DNA of 64,000 nt from Orthosia cruda (taxonomy: Eukaryota; Arthropoda; Insecta; Lepidoptera; Noctuidae), in NCBI GenBank assembly GCA_964057195.1, contig OZ059826.1:11346001-11410000 (forward strand). The letters are read 5' to 3'. The position numbers and the translations under genes are program-made. Each line of letters opens with the position of its first letter. Position 1 is the first letter of the stretch. Under the pieces are notes generated by a model, which saw nothing but the letters and a program-made list of their open reading frames with translations, was not told where the DNA came from and did not search any database. Below, piece after piece: positions 34,999 to 45,567 of this stretch.

Positions 34999-35279
34999 AA
35001 ACAGCTACACTCACCGAAAAAATTAGGTTACATTACTGACGTTCTTTGGTAAGGTTTGCTTAACTTAGCGGCTTCACCAACCCAGTCGCTCAAGATAAAA
35101 TACTGTTTATATTTACTGATAACATTATAGTAGTGAATTAATTAATTAACTAATTGAATGAATACCAGCTAAGGTAGCCAACCGAAATAAATTGATGCAG
35201 ATTATTCAATTTAACAAGCGATTATGTAATTTTTCCATGATGCACTTTTGAGAAACCCAAAACAAACGGTTGACAATAA

Positions 35280-35545
35280 GGCGCTAAATAGAAATAGCAT
35301 CGGGCGCGGACATGGCACTGGCGGCTTCCTATTCCATTCAAATTTCACACAAAATGCTTGGCAATAAAGCGCAATTTGAACAGGCGCGGGCGCCGAAATG
35401 GCGCGTCATAACCACGTCCGATCAACGATATACCGTGTTTCTTAAATTGCGCTTTATTGCCATGCATTTTGTAAGAAATTTGAATGAAATAGGAAGCCGC
35501 CCGTGCCATGTCCGCGCCCGACGCCATTTCTATGTGGCCTGCGCC
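35280..35545. mobile_element. MITE with ~85-bp inverted repeats and TAA duplication
   Basis: The left arm runs from ggcgctaaatagaaatagca through cgggcgcggacatggcactg to aataaagcgcaattt. The right arm mirrors it from aaattgcgctttattgccat to ccatgtccgcgcccgacgcc and gcctgcgcc. A TAA trinucleotide sits on both sides (35277-35279 and 35546-35548), as expected for PIF/Harbinger-type insertions. The 266-bp unit has no transposase. Both short open frames over it are shadows of the inverted repeat. Confidence 0.75.
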
Positions 35546-35549
35546 TAAG

Positions 35550-36260
35550 ACGGTTGGATAATTTGTGACAAATTGTCAGATAATTCGAAATGTAACAAGT
35601 GGGTGAGAAACTGGGCGTAGTTGCTTATACTTGTAACAAAAAAATACATTTTTGCTAAGCATTATCTATCCATAGTACGTAGTAGTTTTTTTTGTAAGTA
35701 GTTGATGATATGTATAATAATTTTTTTTTTCTTCCTGTATGTGGGAGTCTATGGTATCCTGAAATACACGTTACGGCTTAGCTCAGGCACCACTCTCCTG
35801 CAAATAACTATGTGGTATATCGTTATTATAATTTTTCCTTTTTTTAAGTTTTTAATTAATAAGTGTTATTTGTGGCAGAAAAATAAAAAATATTTTTTGT
35901 TTGTTTTTGTTCATCATCAATGAAAGCACCGAATGTTGCTGTAACTGAGGGACAAAATTAACTGTGCCGTTCGAAAATTGTTTTCCTTATTTGTTAATAA
36001 TCTTTTAATCCGATGTAGGTAAACAGTGAGAGAAGAGTAAGAGATTGCTTCTTACCAAATTTAATGATTCTAGGTCAACTAGGGTGTAATTAAGGGTTAG
36101 TACTGCCCGTACCCTCAAAATTCCCTTACATTTCCTCGAATATGTGACATAAACGGCAATATATTTAAGATCACTTTAATTTAGAAGTTTGAATTTTACA
36201 GCTGCAAGAGATTGCAGACCTTAGTATATCATATTAATTGCAACTTGATATCTCCAGGCG
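35550..36260. other. Non-coding stretch, nothing recognised
   Basis: A 73-codon T-rich frame (35702-35923) is low complexity. No gene is called. Confidence 0.35.
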
Positions 36261-36263
36261 TTC

Positions 36264-36359
36264 CAGAGAAAAATGTCTTGTCACACGGACAGACAGACAG
36301 ACAACGAAGTGATCCTAAAAGGGTTCCTTTTTTACTTTTGAGGAATGGAACCCTAAAAA
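36264..36359 (-). repeat. Fragment of the gacagacagaca/ggttcc dispersed repeat
   Basis: It reads cacacggacagacagacaga, then gtgatcctaaaagggttcct, then tgaggaatggaaccctaaaa. This is the end of the family seen in full at 52743-53015 (same orientation). Confidence 0.6.
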
Positions 36360-36896
36360 CAAAAATGCAAACGTTAATTACTATACCTACATCAATTACA
36401 TAAAAACAAACGGTCAAGGACTCAATAAACAAAACGATGACCAACTAACAATGGAAGGAAATAGAGCTATAAATATTTCAACGTTCAGCGAGCATAATTT
36501 TATTTTTAAACAAAATCGCTCCTCATAATACTAAAACGTGTTGTAATTAAATGTGTTGACAAAGCTAATAAAAAAGGTTCAGTACACATTTGTGAAATGG
36601 ACGACACAACAACGTAGTCGACTATTTTATACCTTTGTTTGCATAATCTTTGAGGGTGAGTTACATTATTTTTGTATTATAAGTACTACTTATCCGAAAG
36701 GTTTATTTCGCTTATGTCTCAGACCAACAAAAAAAGATAGACGTAACGTCGCGAACATCATAAGTGAAGCCACAAAACTATGCTCCTCCAAGGAAATATA
36801 CACTCTCACGCACACACCTGCACTAAAACTATGCTCATCGCTCTTAGTACGTTACGAGTCGTCGTCTAGTTAACATATATTAAAAAAAATAGATTT

Positions 36897-36977
36897 ATGC
36901 CTTCCTGTGTAGTGAAAACTTGTAAAAACAATAGCAAAGCACATAAAAAGTCTCACGGAATCACATTTCACATGTAA
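36897..36977 (+). pseudogene. THAP-domain start of a P-type transposase (exon 1 remnant)
   Basis: The frame begins M-P-S-C-V-V-K-T-C-K-N-N, i.e. Cys4 and Cys9 of a C2CH THAP finger, and continues K-S-H-G-I-T-F-H. It runs into cat|gtaagt, a good splice donor (an in-frame stop follows inside the presumed intron). A branch/acceptor-like ttttag precedes 37025. The downstream DNA (37025-37228) has a 65-codon open frame in another phase with C-V-G-C-H, which may belong to exon 2 or may be chance. The second Cys and His of the finger cannot be placed with certainty. Confidence 0.55.
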
Positions 36978-37643
36978 GTACTTGAAATAACATCGTTTAT
37001 TTATTAAATATACTATGAATTTTAGGTTCCTTGGAACAAAAAACCTCAACGAACGAAATCAGTGACATAAAGTGCGTGGGTTGCCATAATATGATTTCAA
37101 ATTACCCCATTCGATTAAACAAATTTAATATGATTTCTTACTTCGAGTTATATTCCTGTTTTCTTTTTTTATGTTATTTTAAGATTTTAGATTTCCAAAT
37201 AATAATGAAAAAAAAAGAAAATGGATAATAGCTATAAGAAATAGTACATTTATCTTTATCTAATAGTACCATTTATCTTTGTATTACTTTTTGGAGTCAG
37301 TGATTTTGTTATGGTGGTATTTTTGAATTTAATAAAGTTGATTGAAAATATAATTATCTATATTATTTCAAAACAATTTACATAATGACTCATACACTTG
37401 ACGATGTTATGATTTACGCATCAGCAACTTATAACCTTTAATAGAATTTCTATGAGAATGGTTATAGGAAGTAGCTGTATTTTACTTCTTCCGATCCCAA
37501 GATACTGTCACAGGCTAAGCTAACTTACACCTAAACATATACCCCAGAGTAGAACTAATACCCTCACACATTATTAGCTATCTAAGATTCATACAGTGTT
37601 TTTACCTTTTTATTATCTGAATAAAGATTATTACTATTACTAT

Positions 37644-37803
37644 TAGCGCACTCCTCTATACTCCCACACATCACACAAATACGCGCATTTTTTTCTCTGT
37701 ATATACTAATTTTAACTCATACAAACTATACACCCTCATACATTAGCGCACTCTCCCCTATACTCCCACACATCACACAAATACGCGCATTTTTTTCTGT
37801 GTA
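37644..37803. repeat. Tandem duplication (~97-100 bp unit) inside the P-like element
   Basis: tagcgcactcctctatactc, then cccacacatcacacaaatac, then gcgcatttttttct occurs at 37644-37699 and again at 37742-37800 with a few changes. It lies in the non-coding interior. Confidence 0.75.
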
Positions 37804-38304
37804 TAACGCTCGTTCACATAAAGTTTGCTTTTTCTATTATTTAAAACTTGTCTATTTATATTTGTAATTTTTTTGCATTAAATTGCAAATTAATGGATAT
37901 TGCTAAGCGGAAGAGTGAAGTCTCCTAACACAAGCAAGGATTGCATAAAAGGGGATCTCCAAATCATAAGCATGTAAAACCACTTTCTAATTGTTTATTT
38001 TTAAATAGATTTTGCGATGTAACAAAAAAAATTTTTCTTTTCGTGAGTTATAATTAATAATGTACCTTAATCGTTTACTTTTGAGGTTCAATACCATACT
38101 CAACAATATCTTACTCGAACAATATTATCCTACCCACACAATAATATTATTACCCATTTTATAGGGAAAAAAATCAACAAATGGCAACCCTTCCAAACAC
38201 ACATAGATAAAAATGTGGCTTCACTTTTGATGTTCGCGACGCTACGTCTATCTTTTTTTGTTGGTCTGAGGCTTATGTAAATACTTACCTAAAATCAAAT
38301 GAAA

Positions 38305-38576
38305 AAACCATGGAGAGGGCTATGCTTGGTGTTTCCCAGTGTGGTACGACTAGTAGATATTCGCAGGCGTTCTGAGGTCACTGATAGGCCTAAGAACTGC
38401 CAAAATTAAGTGGTAGTCGTAGTCGATGCCCAATGGGGCCAAAGGTTCAGTCGTACCGGAACGCGCGGCGTTGATAGGTCTTCCACAAGTTGGATCGGTG
38501 ACGTAATGATGAGAGCGAGATGCGACAAGCACAGGATTATCCAGTAGTGGACATCTTTTGACTGAAATGATGATTC
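38305..38576 (+). pseudogene. RTE/BovB-like LINE C-terminus, degraded
   Basis: It begins ccatggagagggctatgctt, giving M-E-R-A-M-L-G-V-S, and ends 'ccagtagtggacatcttttgactgaaatgatga'. That is the same start and tail as the block at 17735-17403. Frames are broken in between. It lies 27 bp beyond the right duplication of the P-like element. Confidence 0.65.
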
Positions 38577-38579
38577 AGA

Positions 38580-39600
38580 TACTTTTTAATGTAACATTAA
38601 TAGTTTCCTTCGTAATCTTTATTTTTATATTAAAATACGGAATAAAATTTTTATTATAGTGGTACACTTAACTGCGGCATAAAACTTCAATTAACTTCTT
38701 ATGGCCTTGTTTATATCAGATCCTTTTAGGCGTATTTTACTACAGACATTCTAATAAAATAAGATCGTATTTTGCATATTTACACATTGAGTTAATATGT
38801 AGTACATTATTACCTCAATGTATTTACATTAACATAGTTCCTTACAAGTATGCTTGTTATCGATTAAATAAGACAGTAACAATTGGCTGTCATCTTAATG
38901 ACATTATTATTTGCATTAGAAAAACGCTTTTGTAATCGAAATAGTTCGTATAGGTTTTTCAATAAAATATTGTTCTGTACCTACTTCTTTCTAAAAGCAA
39001 AGAATTCTGGACGACGACGGTTGATGACAAAGTCCAAATATAATTTCTGCTGTATCAAAAATATTGTATTATTCAATTAATAAAATCTATTACTCTGACA
39101 AAATGTCAATATTGCATTTCCATCAGTTTCCAATGAATCATATAAGATTATTAAACAAATAATCATTCAAATATTAATTCTTCACAATAAAATAAGTTCT
39201 CAAAAAAATAGAAATACATAAGAGAGTAAGTGATATTTTTCGAACAATAATATTTTTACGTCTGCGAGACGTACGACTCTAACATAAATTACGTATCTTC
39301 AATCATCAGGTTTTCTTTTTTATCTGAAGATAAATTATGTTTGTAATTGTATAATATTATATATATATATTCTGAATCATGTAATTTGTTCTACTACATT
39401 CTCCACTACTATTCTTAGACTCCTGTTACAGGTAATACCACAAATATAAATGTAACTAGATGAGGCGATTGTATGTACTTCGTGTGTCAAAAAACGGAGT
39501 AATATTACGATCAATGATCGTAATTTGAGCTTTTCATTTAGCATTATCGGCACCGAAAATCCACCTAAATCTAGAAAATAGTACTGTAGATTGTTTATCT
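38580..39600. other. Non-coding stretch, nothing recognised
   Basis: A/T-rich DNA with a short (TA)n run near 39358. No gene. Confidence 0.35.
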
Positions 39601-39601
39601 A

Positions 39602-39726
39602 GGGAGCAAACAACTATTTTAAAGGCGAGAGTGATTTTTTAATCCAGAGCGGAGCGAAGGATTCTTGAGTAGAGAGCAGTGAGGGATTAAAAGTACGTCA
39701 CTCGAGCTTAAAATAGTGTTGCTCCC
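39602..39726. repeat. Foldback, ~125 bp, with nested hairpin
   Basis: Outer arms gggagcaaacaactatttta and taaaatagtgttgctccc; inner arms ttttaatcc and ggattaaaa. The inner part reads ccagagcggagcgaaggatt. It is a MITE-like, non-coding unit. Confidence 0.65.
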
Positions 39727-39729
39727 GTG

Positions 39730-40164
39730 TTCGACACTCTACTTTTTATCACCCTCTATGAGAAATTAGTAAGTGCAACTTATGAACAAGAATGTTATGT
39801 TTATTTATTTACATAAAATTAAGAATCATAATACATAAAACAAAATAATTAGGGGCTAATATTTATTTTTGAACAATTGTGGAAGTGTATCGTAACAATT
39901 TATTAGTACCATCCGTTACAGTTGTAGATTTATTTACAGCTTGGGAATTAGAAATAGTCTCAGAGTGTCTCAGCATTTAGTTTTTGTACTTGATTGTAAT
40001 ACTTTCACGCACTCATTTTTTATAACTCTAAAATCTGAAACAGCTACGAACGAAGGCAGAATACATTAAATTCACGCGTTGTTTATTTTACATCAACTTT
40101 TTTTTGATTTGGCGCGCTCGCTGTTTTTCAGCCAGTCACTTATTCAATACATTGTGCCCACATG
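39730..40164. other. Left flank of the BEL element, non-coding
   Basis: No gene. It ends with the 5-bp target copy gtttc (40165-40169) that is found again at 46671-46675. Confidence 0.4.
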
Positions 40165-40169
40165 GTTTC

Positions 40170-41040
40170 TCTTAGCGACGAGACACGATTAGCATAAGAG
40201 GTCGATCATATGATTAAGTATAGATAGGTAAATAAGTTGTAAAAAAAATAAAGAGTAATTTCAGCGTAGATGTCATTTAACCTACTTTTTATCTTTAAAT
40301 TGTATAATGATCAAGTAGACATCTAACTAAGTATAGGCTAGGAATAATTGCCATTGTATTCAGCAACGCATAGTAATATAGAAAGATAATAGTTTCACCA
40401 TAAATTGTAATGCGACCCGCCCCCGACAAACACTTTGTTTCAGGTAGCCCGGCACCAACCAATCGCGTTGCTGAACCGAGTGTCTTAAAAAATACGCGGC
40501 TTTTGACTTCTAGTTACTTAAGACTCCACCAGAGTTTTCAGTATTTCGGCGTTTTTAGTGTTTAAATTAAGGTTTGTAGTGTGAAATGTATTGTAATTAG
40601 ATAGAATAAGTGTTCCAACATGTATCAGTCATATGTTCAACATTGTAAGGGATGTTTTATCGCAGAAAAAAAGCAGAGAAAGTTACCCATACCACGCTGC
40701 AGGAGTTTTGCGCTAACAAGTAAGAGCGCCCTTATTGGCCAACGCTCGCAAAGTCAGATTCCTGCGTGGATCGGCGCTTTGTGGTTGGTTAGGTCAGTAG
40801 AAACCACGCGTCCCCGCGTAAGCGTGGGGATGCGTCTGTTTTTATAGAGGCTTAACATCTGCGGTTAGACATTCCGAATCGGCAGCGTCACCAGTGTACA
40901 TTATAAGAAAATAAACAACGAGAAATAATTAATACAACAAGGCTTTCTTTTGTGCCTATAACGCGGCTCGAGTACTCCCGCTAGCGAACCCTATGACGTC
41001 AATAAGTCAACAGTAACATCCAGACAAACAATCATCAACA
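40170..41040 (+). repeat. 5' LTR of BEL/Pao element 1
   Basis: The 871-bp repeat starts tcttagcgacgagacacgat and ends gacaaacaatcatcaaca. The 3' copy starts tgttagcg and ends tcatcaaca, so the canonical TG start has become TC here. The 5-bp duplication gtttc precedes it. Inside, aaaataaagagtaatttcag (about 40245) is present in both copies. The open frame at 40620-40847 lies within the LTR and is not a gene. Interior sequence follows directly with tggtccttcg at 41042, a candidate primer-binding site because it starts TGG; the tRNA was not identified. Confidence 0.9.
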
Positions 41041-41079
41041 GTGGTCCTTCGTGAAGCCGAATCGGGTTCAAGAAAGAAG

Positions 41080-42335
41080 ATGCCTTCAACAAGAGCCGGA
41101 GCAGGACGTTCGAAAACTACAGAAGAAAGCACATCGTCGTCGGAATGGTACATACGCACGCCAAGCGACAATGCAAGTGAGTCAACTATAAGCGCGTCGG
41201 AGGTGAGTCGATCTACACATAAAATTTCGCCGCCGTCCGACGCGAACGCTCACCTAGCAGAGGATGCTGCAGTGAAGGAATCATCGGGGAAGCTACCTCA
41301 ACCGCACCCCACACAACTCGTACCATTGAACGAATAGAAGCGTCAAGTCACGCACGCCAAGAAGAGAGCCACGCTATGCAGCAGAACCCGGCAACAAGCG
41401 TTGCTGTGAACTTGCGTCCAGTAGAAGGAAGTACACCGAAGTCAATAGAAGGGAGCCTGCAGCGACCGCCTCAAGCTAAAAAACCGACCCGCGACACAGA
41501 TACACAATCTGTCCGCTCGTCATATAGAAGGAAAGCTGAGGCGCAAGCGAAGCTAGCGGTGGCATTAAGGGAAATGGAATTGGCGGAGGCGCGAACAAGA
41601 GTGGCTCAAGCTGAATTAGAACACGCAGCGGCTGAGTCAGACGAAGAGGATGGTGCCGAGTTGTACGAACGAACTCAAGAGGTCGACAATTGGTTCATTG
41701 AAACCGGAGTCGGCCCTACTAAGGATCAGAGGCCGGCTGAAATAGAAGAAAAGAAGAGCGACATACAAGAGTTAGCCCAAGTGATAATGAATCTGTCAGA
41801 AAAGTCACGCGACATTAACACACCGCGGCATGTTGAGCTCCCTTACTTCAATGGTTCATGTGATTAATGGTTAGCTTTCAAAAGGACGTACGAGAGATTC
41901 CGAAGACCTAGGACATTAGTATTAGCGGCACTCGACAAAATTAAAAACTTGTCAAAGGTGGGTGAAAACCCAAGTGACATATGCGTTTTCGCTAGCAAAG
42001 TGAAAAATGCAGTCGAAACAATTAAGGCATTGAAGATACCGCAATACCTCAGTTCACCCGAAAGCTTAAAGGCCGTAGTCGACAAGATGCCAACTTCCAT
42101 GAAGTTCAGATGGTTCGCTTACCATAGAAGCACAAGAGACGAAGAACGTCAAGAATTGCTGTTAATTGAAGCGTTCTTGGAGATAGAGGCCGTGTGCGGG
42201 GACTTTGCTCCACCCGAAGTGTCTTCGGAGCATAAAAAAGTGTATAGAAAACCCGTACATACAGTCCAAGAAGTTTCAAAGGAAACTTATAAGAAGTCGT
42301 GTCCTACCTGTGAAGAAGAGCATTTCGCAATCTAA
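41080..42335 (+). pseudogene. BEL/Pao gag region, interrupted
   Basis: Three frames cover it. 41080-41337 is Ser/Thr-rich (T-R-A-G-A-G-R-S). 41376-41867 contains a charged helical stretch (E-A-Q-A-K-L-A-V-A-L-R-E-M-E-L-A-E-A, coiled-coil-like) and ends L-P-Y-F-N-G-S-C-D before a stop. 41949-42335 holds capsid-like residues (V-V-D-K-M-P, F-L-E-I-E). The phrase LPYFNG or LPTFNG followed by W..F is a hallmark of the BEL gag-associated domain. The stop at 41865 and the frame change split it here. Confidence 0.75.
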
Positions 42336-42490
42336 TTCAAAAAGACGCTAACATTGAAGAAAAATGGAACATAATCAAGAAAGCGAGGATTTGTTTCAAG
42401 TGCCTACGATTTAAACATTCAAGACTCAATTGTAAAGCTCCAGTCTGCAAGCAGTGTGGGAGATGGCATCACACTATCCTACACTCCTAC
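42336..42490 (+). pseudogene. BEL/Pao zinc-knuckle region
   Basis: In the frame across 42340-42490 the translation gives A-R-I-C-F-K-C-L-R-F-K-H-S-R-L-N-C (CX2CX4HX4C) and then V-C-K-Q-C-G-R-W-H-H-T-I-L-H, the usual pair of nucleocapsid-type knuckles between gag and protease in BEL elements. A stop (TAA 42333-42335) precedes it. Confidence 0.7.
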
Positions 42491-42592
42491 AAGCCACCTG
42501 TATCGATAGGGAAGCAAGTCAACAAAGAAGGCGGTACGTCAGAAGAAACGGTTGCTTCGATTAACAATGCTAAAGGTGTAGAAAAAGCATAC

Positions 42593-43363
42593 TTGAAAAT
42601 CATCCCTGTGGACCTCTGTGAACCGAAGGGTCATGCTCATGTGCTGGCGTTGTTGGACGAAGGATTAACAATAACGCTCTTGGACGAATCTATAGCCGAA
42701 CAGATTGGAGCTAAAGGGAATCTTGAAATATTAACGATCGAAACTGTCGGTGGGAAACTAATTAGAAAAGATAGTTCGCAAAAGATTGAGCTGAGAATTA
42801 AGGGGGCTCATAGAAGTGACAAGCGAACTATCATTGCAAGGACCATCGACGACCTGAAGCTGTCTGAATATAAATTAAATAAGGATACAGTAAAGAACTG
42901 TCAGCACCTAAGGACGATCGAGCATCAAATACTCTACGTCACAGAGAGGCCCAAGCTGTTAATAGGTCAAGACAACTGGGGGCTCATTGTGACGACAAAA
43001 TTGAGAAAAGGCAAGCCATCCAAACCTGTAGCCTCCATTACCAACCCAGGGTGGGTGCTGAACGGATGCGAATCAGGAGCGAACGCCTTAGTGAATTTCA
43101 CTCACTATGGCAGAGCTACAGCAAGCGAAGAAAGTTTAGAGGAAATTGTCCGTGAGCATTTCCAATTAGAGTCTCTCGGGATTCAAAGTCGTTCACCATC
43201 AAACGCCAGCGATAGAAGAGCCTTAGAAATCCTCGAGAAGATTCAAAGAGACTGGCAAGCGGTCAATACGAGACCGAACTTCTATGGAGAAGGGAAGACG
43301 AGAGCCTGCCTAATAATTATAAGCACGCCCTCCGACAACTATTCAACCTCGAAAAGAAGTTAG
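42593..43363 (+). pseudogene. BEL/Pao aspartic protease and linker
   Basis: The 256-codon frame shows A-L-L-D-E-G-L-T-I-T-L-L-D-E near its start, the BEL-type protease active-site loop in which the usual Ser after Gly reads Leu. Later come L-I-G-Q-D-N-W-G-L-I and N-P-G-W-V-L-N-G-C, the conserved end of this domain. It then enters the region before RT. A frameshift follows at about 43310, where the RT-leading frame takes over. Confidence 0.75.
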
Positions 43364-43630
43364 ACCAAGACAAAGAGATGCAAGATTCATACAAGACCCA
43401 GATTGAGAATCTAACTGGAAAAGGTTACGCAGAGTTGGCCCCAGCGAACGCGAGCGAAGGGAGGCTTTTCTACTTGCCTCACTTTGCTGTTGTTCATCCA
43501 ATTAAGAAGAAACCCACAATAGTCTTCAATGCAGGAGCCAAGTACGAAGGGAAGAGCCTGAATTATATAATGATAGAGGACGGGATCGTCAAATTAAGAA
43601 GCAGAACAATGAAGTTCCGCTACAAAGGAA
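43310..43630 (+). pseudogene. BEL/Pao reverse transcriptase N-terminal stub
   Basis: The frame leading to 43378 and beyond shows F-Y-L-P-H-F-A-V-V-H-P, then I-V-F-N-A-G-A-K-Y-E-G-K-S-L-N, the beginning of a BEL RT domain. Right after this (about 43565-43630) the sequence jumps to integrase-type residues. The palm with the YxDD box, thumb and RNase H are absent. The product could not polymerise DNA. Confidence 0.75.
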
Positions 43631-44690
43631 TAAGGAAAATGAATCCCGTAATTCTAATTGGGAAGCAAACAATCACTCGCCTCCTAATAAGATTCTACCG
43701 TAACAAGTTCCTTCACGGAAACACCGCAACAGTAATGAACGAGATTCGACAGAAGTATTGGATCTTGGGCTTAAGAGCAGCTCTGAAGGAAGTCGCGCAC
43801 CGCTGTCAATGGTGCAAAACTAGTTAAAGTATGCGGGAGATACCCCCGACAGGAGATCTACCAAGCGAGAGGCTGCAACACCATCAGTTCCCGTTCTCTT
43901 GCACGGCCGTAAATTATTTCGGTCCGATGCAAGTAACCATCGGAAGGAGAGTCGAGAAGCGCTGGGGGGCACTATTTACATGCCTCACCACCAGTGCTGA
44001 GCATCTGGAGTTGGCATCTTCTCTAAGTACCAACTCGATGATCATGGCGCTTCGACGAATGGCGGCTGGAAGAGGAATACCAAGAACAATATACAGCGAC
44101 AACGGAACCAATTTTGTCGAAGCCAAGAAAGAGCTAGAAGAAACCGCTCAAGAGAGGAGCATCAGCTGGAAGTTCATCACCCAGGCAGTCCGAACATGGG
44201 AGGCGCCTGGGAGAGACTTGTTCGCTCAGTCAAGACAGCTTTGACAGTGGTTCTCAACGAAAGGAATCCACCCGAAGAAGTGCTTCATACACTCATGACC
44301 GAAGTTGAGCATATAGTCAACTCTAGACCGCTCACTTCAGTCTGTATGGACTCTCAAGACGAAGAAACTTTGACGCCAAACTACTTCCTATTGGGGCGAT
44401 CGTGCGGAGCAATGGCGCCGGGAGAGTTTGACGACAAGGAGCTCATCGGGAAGGCGAATTGGAGAACCACCCAACGACTGGCGGACCACTTCTGGAGTAG
44501 GTGGGTCAAAGAATACCTACCTCTCCTAATGCCAAGGAAAGTAAAAGGAAAAGAAACCAACGACCCGAAAGAAGGAGACATCGTGTTGATAGTGGAAGCT
44601 ACCCTACCACGAAACTCATGGCCTCCCGGGGAAGTTATCAAGACGTACCCCGGGCCAGATGGAAGAGTTCAAGTGCTGGACGTGTGAACA
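43630..44690 (+). pseudogene. BEL/Pao integrase, one frameshift and a changed catalytic Asp
   Basis: The zinc-binding part (H-G-N-T-A-T-V-M-N-E-I-R-Q-K-Y-W, then H-R-C-Q-W-C) ends the frame at 43827 with a stop. The core resumes at 43831 with N-Y-F-G-P-M, where the first catalytic Asp of the family reads Asn (43912-43914). It continues with Y-S-D-N-G-T-N-F, the second Asp. A frameshift near 44190 leads to G-G-A-W-E-R-L with the Glu, and V-N-S-R-P-L-T. The C-terminal part (44196-44687) is open to its stop, just before the purine tract. Confidence 0.85.
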
Positions 44691-45435
44691 ACGGGAGGAA
44701 TGCTTCGACGGCCAACGCGACTGATCGTCGTGCTGGTACCCGCCACCTCGTCACATCAAGAAGATGCAGTGCAATACACCGTGGGGAAGAATGTTAGCGA
44801 CGAGACACGATTAGCATAAGAGGTCGATCATATGATTAAGTGTAGATAGGTATATAGGTTGTCAAAAATAATAAAGAGTAATTTCAGCGTAGATTGAATT
44901 TAAGTGTAGGTTCTTATCTTTAAATTGTATAATGATCAAGTAGGCATCTAACTAAGTATAGGCTAGGAATAATGAATTGCTGTATTCAGCAAGGCATAGT
45001 AACATAGAAAAAATAATATTTTCATAAGATTGGAATGCGACCCGCCCCCGACTCACACTCGGTTTCAGGTAGCCCAGCACGAGCGTCCAAGAAAATACGC
45101 GGCTTTTGAGTTCTAATTACTTAAGACGCCACCAGAATTTTCAGTATTTCGGCGTTTTTAGTGTTTAAATTAAGGTTTTTAGTGTGAAATTTATTGTAAT
45201 TAGATAGAATAAGTGTTTCAACATGTATTAGTCATAAGTTCAACATTGTAAGGGATGTTTTACCGCAGAAAAGAGCAGAGAAAGTTATCCATACCACGCT
45301 GCAAGAGTTTCGCGGTAACAAGTAAGAGCGGCCCTTATTGGCCAACGCTCGCAAGGTCAGAATCCCGCGCGGACCGGCGCGTTGCGGTTGGTTAGGTCAG
45401 TAGAGACCACGCGTCCCCGCGTAAGCGTGGGGATG

Positions 45436-45567
45436 GGTTGGCGAAGTGGTTGAGCGATTGACTGCTGCGCTGCGTGTCGCGAGTTCGATTCCCGCACGGA
45501 ACAAATATTTGTACGAACTACAGATCGTTGTTCCGGCTCTGGGTGTTGTGTATGTGAGTTTGTTGCA
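45436..45567 (+). repeat. tRNA-derived SINE head (part of a chimera)
   Basis: ggttggcgaagtggttgagc (A-box-like) and gcgagttcgattcccgcacg (B box) are spaced as in a tRNA-derived SINE. The body, gttccggctctgggtgttgt then gtatgtgagtttgt, is a form widespread in lepidopteran SINEs. It stops at about 45567, where LINE coding sequence begins. The lack of an acceptor stem and the following SINE body argue against a real tRNA gene. Confidence 0.7.

Larger units (their letters stand above)
36718..38270 (+). mobile_element. P-element-like transposon, internally deleted
   Basis: Inverted repeats of about 57 bp close it: left from ctcagaccaacaaaaaaaga (36718), right the reverse complement ending tctttttttgttggtctgag (38270), with only a couple of mismatches visible. 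A perfect 8-bp duplication, gcttatgt, flanks it (36710-36717 and 38271-38278). A THAP-type zinc-finger start lies just inside the left end at 36897. P-type transposases carry an N-terminal THAP domain and P elements make 8-bp duplications, so the superfamily fits. At 1553 bp it is too short for a full transposase, and no catalytic region was found. hAT elements also make 8-bp duplications, but the THAP start favours P. Confidence 0.75.

Noticed and set aside
45436..45510. A tRNA gene
   Set aside because: A- and B-box-like words are present, but a closed cloverleaf is not, and a typical SINE body follows.
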